64,000 bases of DNA from Petrosia ficiformis (lineage: Eukaryota; Porifera; Demospongiae; Haplosclerida; Petrosiidae), in assembly GCA_947044365.1 (NCBI GenBank), contig OX345650.1, positions 2,915,373 through 2,979,372 of the forward strand. The letters are read 5' to 3'. The number at the start of each line of letters is the position of its first letter. Position 1 is the stretch's first letter. Both the position numbers and the translations under genes were made by a program. This document shows positions 25,501-37,500 of the stretch, piece by piece. Under the pieces are notes generated by a model. That model did not search any database. It saw only the letters and a program-made list of their open reading frames with translations, and was not told the origin of the DNA.

Positions 25501-28500
25501 TGTATATTAGAAATGCAGAGAATGGAATTTGGACACTATTGCTTCAAGAACTTTACCTTCTTGAAGAATGTGTTTATGTGCATTTATATTGTGTGTGTTA
25601 AAGTTACCCTTCACAGTGATCTGTCATCTCTTCATTACTCTCAATGGAACCTTTGTTGCATTAACTGCTGAAACAAATATCAAAATATTTGAATATTTGT
25701 TCGTTATTTCGGTATTCAAATGTGTTTTTTGGTATTATTTTCTTAATGTGTATGCATGTACAGAAACAAAACACGTGCAATATTTATGGCAGCAGAGAAG
25801 GGCCAATAAAAGCACAGACTGTGCTGTTATAATTAACCATCTATAGTAGTTACTTACAGCAAAATGGTGAGCTATCACTTAATATTTCACACAAGAAACC
25901 ACTCAAACAAGTGAATATTCAATCATTTGAGGATAGCAAATATTTCAAATACCAAAAAAAACAGTACTCATTTCATTTCAGCACTACGTTAAATGATAGA
26001 AATATTCAATCCCATGTTAATTCACCATTTTGACACACTCACAGTCTCTCATATAGTATGATTATCTTCATGTAGACTATGGTGCTCCATTGAGTGAATG
26101 TGGTGATATCACTACAAAATATGCAGGTCTCAGAAATGTCTTGCAGGACTTTGCTTCAGACAGTATTCGTAAGTATGATAGTTGAAATGAACAACTAACA
26201 TGTAATAGATAAATGATATTGGGGATTTTTATTGTATTTCAAACTCATGATAATTTTTCTTGTGATAATCATATCATTTATTTTTTTATCTCTAAGCTTC
26301 ACAACAAGAAAATTACTAGTTATCATATTAAAATATTTTTGTTCTTTATTCTCTTATGTGTGGAGACTAAAGTATCCTTTAGATACGTATATTGTAATAA
26401 ATCTATTGCTATATTGATAAGTGAAATTTTTTCTTTCAATAGCTGTTCCTTTTCCTGACTCCCCCATAAACAATAAAAAAGCCAGCTATGGTAAGTATAT
26501 GTACAATTATACATTATACAAGAGAATCTCTAAACGTGTTGTTATAGTTCATTATGTATCAGAGAGTATGGTAGATACAGTTCAACTATCTGTGAACACT
26601 CATATACATGCTGTAATGTATAGGATGATACTCTGTGTAGAAGTAATGATGCCCATTGTGCACATACTGTATGCCAATAAAAGATGGGACAAATGTTGAC
26701 TTAAGACCTTAAAATATTTGCTGTATAACATCAAGGAGTGCTCTAATACATGATGTTATCAGAGATGTAGAAAGAAAGAAAGAAAGAAAGAAAGACACCT
26801 GAGGCAATGGAAAAATGAAAAAATGAGAGTTGCCTCAGGTGGGATTCGAACCCACGACACTCTGTATTCCAGAGAGATGCTCTACCAACTGAGCTACCAA
26901 GGCAGCTCAGCTGGCAGGGTCCGAATCAAACATCTCATACGCCAGTGAGAACAGGTTAACTTAATACTAGGCAGTAGGTGAGGCCGGGGTAATGAAACCA
27001 CCAAAGACACCAACACCAAACCTAAGCATGTATACATGATGTTATCAGAGATGTAGAAAGAAAGAAAGAAAGAAAGAAAGACACCTGAGGCAATGGAAAA
27101 ATGAAAAAATGAGAGTTGCCTCAGGTGGGATTCGAACCCACGACACTCTGTATTCCAGAGAGATGCTCTACCAACTGAGCTACCAAGGCAGCTGTAATTC
27201 TTATTCAGTATTGAAATTCCTTCCTTGATTAATCTCAGAGAGAATTAAACTGAACTATTGTTGCAATGGTTTCTTAATTATATCACATGCACACTTGCAT
27301 ATATGTTAGTCAGTTACATGTGTAAGGAGTGTTCATGGATAGTTGAACTGCTTTCTATCCATTTTCTTTAGTCTAGTAATGATCAGATCACTATTCCTAA
27401 CAGTGACAAGAGCAACAGTAGCACTTCTTACAAAGCAATGAAATTTTAGTTGCCAAAAAAAACCATGAATTATTGAATGTAATCACATTATTGATAGACA
27501 GTTTAGAATACCCATTGAGCCAATTTATATAACCTTCTGTGTCATTACAGGTATAATGTACATTATATAAAGTGTTTAGTTCACAATCATAGTTTTTAAA
27601 CAATGTTTGACATCTTAGGTGAAGTTCAACTGTCACTGTATTTGAAACTGATACAAGCACTGGACTATGCACCTGTAAGTTATAATAACAAATTTTTGTA
27701 GTTTCATGTAAGAGAGCAAGTAAAAATTTCAACAACAATTTTAACTTTTTGTGTCTTTTGTCATTCTTTTTCTCTCCTTGCTTTTCTTCTTTTCATTTCT
27801 TCTAACTCACTCCCTTCTTACCTTCTGTCTTGTTCACTATATTTCTGTCTCACCTCACACTCCCTTCTCTCCATCTTTCTTCCTTGGTCTTTTCCTCCCT
27901 CTCTCTCTCTCTCTCTCTTCTCCCTCCTCTTCTCTCATTTCCACATTCCCTCTTCACTATCTTCTGTCTTTGCTCCCTTTCTCCTTCCTCCTCTCTCCTC
28001 CCTCTCAGCCACCATATGAGTCTACTCACCCTTTATCAATGGAACTTCTTCCATTGAACAATGGAGCAGGACAAGGATATGGCTACATTTTGTATAGGAC
28101 AACAATCCCCTCTACAAGCAGCAAAGTGACTATCACTGATCTCAGAGACCATGGAGTGGTATGACATTAGACTATTGTATACATGTACATGTGACATTAT
28201 AGAAAGACAGTGATAGGATTATATATGAATTACACTATTTACACATAAGCTTCAACAAGAATATCTGGGGGAAAATTAGGGTATGAAACTAGGAATGAAT
28301 CATGATTCGAATATCCGCTAACCAGAAATGGGAAATACATGAATGACCATTTCTTGGTAAGTGTAGCGTTTATAACAGGACATTCATCATTCCAACAATT
28401 CATTAGTCTAGTGAAACACTTCACCAAACAAAGTTCTTCATTATCATTTTATTTCATTATGAAGTCACAGGTACAATTTATGTGCATGCGCACACATAAT

Positions 28501-31500
28501 TATATAACATTTATTCGGACTCTAGCAACAATTATTTTTGCCAAACTATGTGTAACATCGGTCTCCTACATTTATAGTACTCTAAATGTAGGAATGGCCT
28601 CAAAAAATATGACAGTCCATTGATTTCAATAGGGTACTTGCATGTCACGCGTATTGAGCCACACCTACTTATGGTATCAAAAATTTTTCTCAATAGAAAA
28701 TATAATTATGAATGAAGACCAGTGCCTATATTCATGCAGCATCAAATTATAGGAATGGAAAGTCCAAACATTTTGCTACAAACGTGTTCTTTGCTGCAGC
28801 AGTTGGAAAACTATGGCAGGTTGAAATTGAGCTACCGTCACCGAGTCTGAACCATCTACTGGTGAAATTGTTGCTAGTTTTCCTCACAACTCACTGCGTG
28901 AGGAAGATATTCCTGGAGCATCACTGAATAATTGTAAGCCTAGTGATCTTCATGTTGTGGAGCTCAAGTGTTGGTTAAAGCGCAGAGGTGCCATAACATC
29001 TGGAACAAAGCAGGACTGGTGTAACCTCCTCTCAAACATTTCTTTTTTGTTCCAGTTTCTCCTGTAAAGCTGCTGCTTGGCTGAGAAGAACTAGAGACAA
29101 TTTCACTAGTAGATGGTTCAGACTCAGTGACAGTAGCTCGATTTGAACCTGCCATAGTTTCCCAACCGCTGCAGCAAAGAGCACCTTGTAGCAAAATGTC
29201 TGGACTTTCGATTCCTATAATTTGATGCTGATATACAGTATTTTACACATGTAGTATTCATGAATATACACAATATAGGTGCTGGTCTTCATTCATAATA
29301 TTTTCTATTGAGCAAGATTTTTTTGATACCATAAGTAGGTGTGGCTCAATACGCATGACATAAAGATGCAAATACCCTATTACATGCGATGATTTGACAT
29401 TTATGTTAATATACATGTACTCCCCAGTATGACATGTTAATAAAACTGTGACTAAACCTGATAGGTCATTTTCTTTCACTATTGTCAGTCTTAAACATTT
29501 TATTACATTTTAGGGCTGCAACGAATAGTAGCTTTTGTTATCAGGATATTTGCTCAGTTAAACAAGCGATAATAAATACTCATTGAATTAATAAACATTA
29601 AGACCTTCAATTGCCATACTGAGTGTACGTCTTGTCACGAAAGATATTACAAGGGCCACACAATTTGGTTATGTGTTGAATGTCCATCATCATGGCAAGG
29701 CATATAAAACCTACAACGGGTGTCAATATCTGTTTTGATGTTTTGTTGTGATATCAGTTGGTCAATTAACCCCAGGCCAGTTTTTTTAAAGGTAGTCTCC
29801 CTGTAATTATTCTTAATTTAGTTTCTCTGACTGAGGAAATAGCAACTAGTCAGCTAGCTTATTATCAGTATAACCCATGCACAGAATAGTTGTTTAATGA
29901 GTGAACCCCTAGGTTACATTGGGTGCTACAGTGTAGCGTCTCTAGTTCTCAAAAAGATATTTTTATTAAAAGCCATTGGTACTGAGTCATAGGCTTTTCT
30001 TAAGTCCAAGAACAGCACAAACAGCAAATTATCATGTTCTCTGGTCTTCTCTACAAGTTGTTGTGCTGCAAAAATCATGTTGATGTATCCTCAACCCTTT
30101 CGGGAACCCACACTGCAACTCTGGCAGGATGTTCTCAGTGATGATCTGCAGCCGTTCTTGTACGATTGTAGCAAAGATCTTACCAACTACATCAAGAACA
30201 CTAATGCCGCTCCAGTTATAAAGGTCACCCTTTTTGGGAATAGGAACAATCTCTGCATCGTTTCAGTCTGCAATGACTTTCTGTTCCTCCAATACTTCTA
30301 CATGTACATCAGTTCAAGCATCTTATCCCACAACTCAGCCCCTCCATATGTGATCAACTCTGCAACTTCAAACACTCACCTTGCTATGGCTAACAAAGCA
30401 TGTTTTTGATATCTATGGCTTTCTTAGATGTCTTCCTGTCTGAGTGAGTTTAAGTGTTTGAAATGTAGAAGTTATATAAGCCAAAAGAGCTAGGTGAATG
30501 TTGCCCGTGGGATTACTATACTTTCAAGCTCTCTTCTTGCTGATAGCAAAGGATAAATTTGACACCAAAGGCTTTCTTAACAACTCTTCTTTCTAGCAAA
30601 TTAAGTTAGAATCTTCAGTCATACAAAATACGAGAGATGTACACCCTATTTCAATTATTGATGCAAAAAGATGCTAACTTACACAATGTTATTCAAGGGA
30701 ATTAATTTTAATAATGTGTAAAGTGGAAATTCATTTTATCAGTGTTTGTACTAGAATATATTATATACAAGCCCACGAGGAATACAATTAGATAGATGTA
30801 AGTGTTTGTTTTAAGCAGAATTTCGTATTAAGAGTGTTCGTTTTAACACGACTCCACTGTGGATGCACATCACTGTTAGATAGACTCACTGATGCTTACT
30901 GTTAAATACATTGCACATGCATGAAAATTAATGTCCCCGAAATTTTAATATTTCACTACTTTTAAATACAGGTCCATCAAATCTATAGTACTGCAAATAA
31001 TCCAACTAACAAATTATACTCTTCTTCTCATTTCTATCCAGGCATTACTGGACAATCAACCAGTCAGTAAACTAACATCATTTGCCAGTCAGAGCTTTAT
31101 ACTAAACCCAAAAATGATGGTACATAAATAACCCCAGTCATGTATAATTATACATATCTTGTAACTTACATGTATACTACATTACATATCCAACAGTGCT
31201 GTATTTAAGAGGGACATTTGCCCCCTTACTAAAATCTTGCCCCCCAAATTTCAATTTTTCAACATACATGTAAATTATTGATTTGCTACTTTCAATGCAT
31301 AAAATTGAACAATCAAAGATGTAGGTATAGCTAAGTGAGTTAGTTTTCTTTAAAATCAGATTTGTGACATCAAACCTGCTAAACAAATATCTTTTGTGGT
31401 CAAATGTTTATCTGAAAATGCACCTGAAGTGATCTCAGAGAGTCTAATTATAATTTTCCTAAGGACCATGTCCCCAGATCCCCCTTGTTGGCCGTGTGCT

Positions 31501-34500
31501 TAACCACATGGGTAGGGGGCTTTGCCCCCTTTATTTCACCAAACACCTGTTTTGCTCCCCCCTTGGCAACATTTCTAAATGCAGCCACTGTCCGACTACA
31601 TGTAGTCCATGCATACTGTTTATAGTGAACATTAATAATTATATGCTAATTATCTTTAGGAAGATGAAAGTGGAAGGAGTGTACTTGATATCTTGGTTGA
31701 GAATACTGGTCGAGTTAACTTTGGAAAGTTTGTAGGGGAAAGAAAAGGTTAATAAATAGTGTGTTTATAAAACTATGTGCAAACATTTTAGGGGTGCAGT
31801 GATTCTAATGAATGTAGTTAAAACCCCATACACCAAATAATAATGATTACTACATTAATTCAAGGTTTTTAGTTAACAGAGGGAGTGTGAGATCGGTGTT
31901 CAAAAAAGCATACACCCACTCCATTACTATTATAAGTAAGGCTGACCCCTTCTTATTCTGTATGGGATATGCCAGAACAATTGAGAATGAGATGTATTTA
32001 AATAAACATTTCATGATTCTAGGGGCCGTTTATGTATGGTTATTATGTTAAGTATGGTAATTTGTTAAGGCAAGATGGCCTTACTGATTATGTTAGATTT
32101 GAGTTGATTACCATATTAATTATATATTCACCAGAAAAACTCCTTTGCACTTGCAGATGTGTGTAATTGATTAATAATGACCAATATTCAATACACAGCG
32201 AGATCATCTTACAAAAGATACAATTTATTTTCTTGGAGAAAGATAATAATAGTCTGTACTGTATAGTGCATATGTCATATTCTTTATTAGTTGTCAAATC
32301 ACATATACTAGGAATCAACGGAGATGTATTAATTGATGGTAAACACTCTGAGAGATGGAAGATCTATTCTTTTGAGTTCAAATCGGATTTCATAGAACAG
32401 TGAGTGTGCTGCTGCATATTGGAAAACAAAGTTTTGATCAACTTCTGTTATGAATATTATTTTAATGACTTCTTAATTTTAAGTATTAAGGTGGTACTAG
32501 GGAGTGGGCGGATGCGACTCCAATCAGTTTCAAAATAGAATATTATATAATATGACTCTAACCTGGTGTAATGGCAACCTTCATATCTTCTAATCACCTT
32601 TATAGGGTCCTGGAAGTGATAAAACATATATAAAATGTCCATTGTTGTAATCGCAATAAGTACAAAACAGAGAAAGCCACGCCCACCAATCATGGCATGC
32701 ACCAAGTACAATGCATTTAGAGAAAACAAATAGAGCCGTTTTCTGGAAATTCATTTTACTTTTATAGTTACAAGAGGCTGAAGAAAGCTGAATTCTGTAG
32801 CATTTAGGCCCAATAATTATACCCCCGGGTGGGTGTGGCTTCCAAAAAATACAGAATGGAACCAGATTGTATGCAGCAAGAAGCTTGCAAGACTAGAAAC
32901 TGATTGGAGTAGCATCCGCCCACGGAAAAGACTACAACCTTAAAATCTATATATAATTTTTATAGCCTGAAGGTCCATCGCTATAATTGCTTTCCACAGG
33001 TTTGTAAAAGGGTTTAAGCACAAGCACATATACATGTATAATTATATATATATGTATATTCTTGTGTCATAATAAGACACATAGTTAAGGAAGTTGCATT
33101 ATTCCAGGGGTCTCAATCAATTAATGGGTGTGGCATGTAATAGAATGTGCACTCAAGCTATACAGACCAATACTTGTAGTTTATGTAGAAAATAGCTGTT
33201 CTACAAAAAAAAATTACAAAAAGTAAGAAGACTATATTTATAACCAAAATAATAACTACAATAATTTCAGGTATGCAAAATTCACAAATAGCTGTTCTAG
33301 GTGCAATGTATTCCTTAAGTTCTACAAAAACGTACAAAATCAAAATGAATGCACTCACAGTGCAGAACCCTCACCACAAACGATTAGAAAACTAGAATGA
33401 CTACTGACAAGAAAATAATTGCAGATTATACTTGAATTTAATAATGATTATTAAACTGAGATTATATAATTATGTGTGTCTAGCCTGACCCACGCACTAA
33501 AAGACGAAGGTAAAAAGGTTTTGTGGCTTCAATCATATGCGCATATGCATGATGAATAGGTGAAGCTATAAATTGACAGTCATGGCAGAAAACTTAAAGC
33601 CAGCTTGATGTTGTAGCACCCACTACCTCAACTGTACTTGATTTCAAGCTGTGATTCAACAGCGGTAGGCATTCAAACAAGATGATTTGTGTTTCCATGT
33701 ACTCTTTTGCTATCAGAAGTCTTCTGAAAGTGGTGAAATGGCAATTGTGAGTTTTAATAATTGTCATAACTTTATAAACAAAAAGTTTTAGAAAAAGCCT
33801 GTCTTTTATTTTGATACTTGTTTGTAGCTTGATCGAAGTCACAAGGCTGTTAGTTGTCCAGAAACTTTGTTCACACACACAACACCAAATTACAGTAACC
33901 CTCTACTCTGCCTATGTGTGTGAGGAAACTGAGGATTAATAAAAACTGTAATAGGATGTTATGTTTCATACATGAGAAAGTCAACCATGATTACTCAATG
34001 TTGAACACCACAAGGCAATCATAGGGATACTTTTTTCCCCATATATCTTGTGTCTTAGTTTCTTAAGAATATGTCATTTCAGATAACACATGGTAATTGA
34101 TACATTATATAATTATAGTTTATTCATATTCTAGGGTTACATCTGGTGGTCTATGGACTCGTACTCCTAGCCAATCAAATGTTGGACCATCATTATATAA
34201 AGGAGATTTCACGATTAGTGGACATCCTGAAGACACATTCATTGATATGGTGGTATGTATTATGCATATGGGATGTAGTATTAATCTTAATTTTTAACTG
34301 AACTGGTGGGCGATTATTCAATAGTCCAATTGCACAGAAGGAATGGAATTTATCGGCGATAAATAATTGCACGTGACGTCACGACTGGGTGCTGTGGTTG
34401 CCAGCAAAAATACATTGACTTCTATGGAAACAGGGTGGCAACTAAGATAAAAAGTCTTATCGCTTGCATCTATACGGTACTATTCTAAATTAACGAATTG

Positions 34501-37500
34501 CAACTAAAACTAGAATCTTCAGAGAACGTGTCAAAGTTTGTTCGAAGTCGAAAGTACGAGTAGTTCTAGAGATACAGGAGCCAATGACCGGTCATAAGTG
34601 TTGTGTGTGTGGAAATACCAAAGCGAAGGAACCTGGGTTGTCCTTTCATCGAATTCCCAAGGAACCAAGCAGAAGAGCTGTCTGGCTGCAAGTGTTTATG
34701 TTGACTGAAGAAGACATGAAGCCTAGCACCCGTGTGTGTTCTCGTCATTTTCCTGATGGAGACGCAAGCAAGATTCCAAATGTAAATTTAGGTAAGAGAT
34801 TTGCATCTCCAATGAAGCAAGGGCCCAGAGCTAAGAGAGCAAAGGAAAGAGATGAGCTGAGACAGTTAAGAGAGAGTAGTTTGACAAGTGTGTCTGAATG
34901 TAGTCATAGTAGATCTGTAACTCCAGCACCCTCGACACCCACACCCGAAATTCATACTACAGTGGTAGGTGAACAACTTTCTAGTGACTATTCAGTTCAT
35001 GAAATACCAACTGACCCACATACTTCATCAGAACACCCATCAGAACAAATAGAAATTAACCATGCTCTTCTTGCTCGTATTGAGTTCTTGGAGGCTGAAA
35101 ATGCAAGTTTGAAGACAAAGAAGAATGAAAAGGGCTACTTTCGACTAGAAGACATACAGCATGATGATAAATTGGTTCATTTTTATACAGGTTTTGTTTC
35201 ATTCAAGGTGTTTCTGGACTTCTTTGAGTTTCTAGGACCAGTTGTTGAACACCTTAATTACTGGGGCTCAAAAGAAAGAAATCGTGTACGACAACGTAGT
35301 AGAAAGTTGGACCCCAAAAATCAATTTTTTCTTACTCTCATAAAACTGAAGCTGAATTTAAAATTGACAGACCTGGGTTTTCGGTTTGGCTTATCAGTTT
35401 CTCAAATTTCACGGTATCTCACAACTTGGATATCTTTTTTGTATCATCACCTAAAAGAAATTGATTGGATGCCTGCTGTAGACCAAGTCCTTGGAACACT
35501 GCCATCTGCATTTAAAGCGAAGTTTCCGACAACATATGCAATTATTGATGGTAGTGAGGTTTTCATTGAGACACCTTCTGACTTGCATATGCAGTCATCG
35601 ACATGGAGTGAATATAAACACCACAATACAGTGAAATTTTTAGTTGCTTGTACTCCAAATGGATCAATTTGCTTCATATCACATGTATATGTTGGATCTA
35701 TATCTGATGTTGAGCTTACTCGTGTTAGTGGTTTCCTAACTGCTCTAGAAGATAAACCTGGTATTTCGATAATGGCAGACAGAGGATTCACAATAAAGGA
35801 TATGTTAAAAGAGCTCAACATTGATTTAAACATCCCACCCTTTCTGGGACAACGAAAACATTTACCACCTCAAGAGATTGAAGCAGGAAGAAAGATTGCT
35901 TCCCTTCGAATCCATGTTGAGCGAGCCATTGGCAGAATGAAAACTTATAGTATTTTGAAGGGGACAATACCAATCTCTATGGCACGTATAACTAATCAAA
36001 TAATTTTTGTTTGTGCTTTTCTGACAAACCTACAACCAGCTCTTGTACCACCTGCTATTGAGTCAGATGTAGACAGTTATTTTGAGCAGCTCACTGATGA
36101 TGACACAGATTCAGATGGTCTGGATCTAGATCCATGACTGTTGACTAAATTATTTACTGTTTGATTATAAATATAACCATTTTTTGTATAATAATTACAG
36201 TAATGTGAATAATGATAAAATCTTTTATGAAAACCACTCTTTGAAAGTAAACCAAAAAAAAACATAGATTTTACACTTTTGACAGATCTCTAATGGGTAA
36301 GCCTAAAGAATGAATGGGACTAACAATCTCGGGTGCAATGCAATTGTCGTAAAAGGAAGTTAATTTGGGTAGTAGCTTGTCTGTCCAGTAAGCACTATGA
36401 AATGGTATCCGCTGAATACTTAGTCCTTTTTTTGTGTATATGACAAAATCACACCATAGTCGTTCACCGATACCCATCTGACCTTGTATTTGTGCGTAGT
36501 ACTGATGAGTTTCTTTCAATTTGATCTGCCCATTCGTCACATCCCACTCACAGCAGAAAGTAGATGCAGTACATGCTTCTTCAGGTGAAATATTTCTAGC
36601 AGAATATGGACACTTGACTTCTAAAAATCCAAAAGGCTGTTGTAGGTTTGATGGATCATGAACTGCTCCATCAGGTGAAGTCCCTAAAAATGGATAAGCA
36701 CTATTTATAAGTATACCAGATGGAACCACAGCTAGCTCAGGATGCCCATTCTTATGCTGGTGAATTATATATTCCTTTATTGCTACCTGTTCATTTTCAA
36801 TGCCATATTGTGTTGCTGCTGTAGAAAAATTTTTAGGCTGAATAATACGTAGAACCAAACTATCAGGAGGAGTGTCAACCCTTCGAGTAAATACAGCTCC
36901 AAACAAAGAAGATGTGATACGAAATTTGCGGACAGAGAACCACAGGGAAGACAATCGTTGTTCACGAGTGTTTCTTTCTATCTCTCGTGCTTTTTCCTCA
37001 CTAACTTGAAGAGTTTCCTTAAAAGCTTTGATAGTTTCCTTCAATTCTTCAGCATCAGGAATGCTATGTGATGAGGGTTGTGGAGTTTTTTCTGTAATCT
37101 GTTTGTATTTAGAATCAAATAGCAGAGAAATACATAGTTGTTCCCCTCTTAGGCTATCTAACAGGTCAGGAAGTCGACTTGCAGTAGTTCCTCTGAACTC
37201 CTGAGGTCTAGGATCAAAATCCTCCACATGCTTCACCTTCCTTTTCATTGGTTTGGCATAGTCATGTTTCTCAAAAACAGCTTCGGAGATTGGCAATGTG
37301 CTTTGCTTTCGTTTCTTTGGAGCTTTCCATTGGCATGGCAATGATGTGACAGGAGTTTCTTCATCATCAATTTGCATAGATGTGGGTAAGTCTGGTCTTA
37401 ATTGAAAAGATGGAGAATTTAGAGCTACCAGTGCATGAAGAAGAGCAGAAACATGAGTACAACTTGCAGATTTCCTATAATAAAATCGAATAGAGTATTG

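Noticed and set aside
26831..27189. Two functional tRNA-Ser(GGA) genes
   Set aside because: The anticodon stem has a C-C mismatch, the serine-type long variable arm is missing, and both sit at the head of identical SINE-like elements with CTTT tails.
27751..28164. Leucine/serine-rich secreted protein of 137 aa
   Set aside because: The frame is the polypyrimidine tract before a GLB1L2-like acceptor; its last 50 codons are simply exon 11 of that gene.
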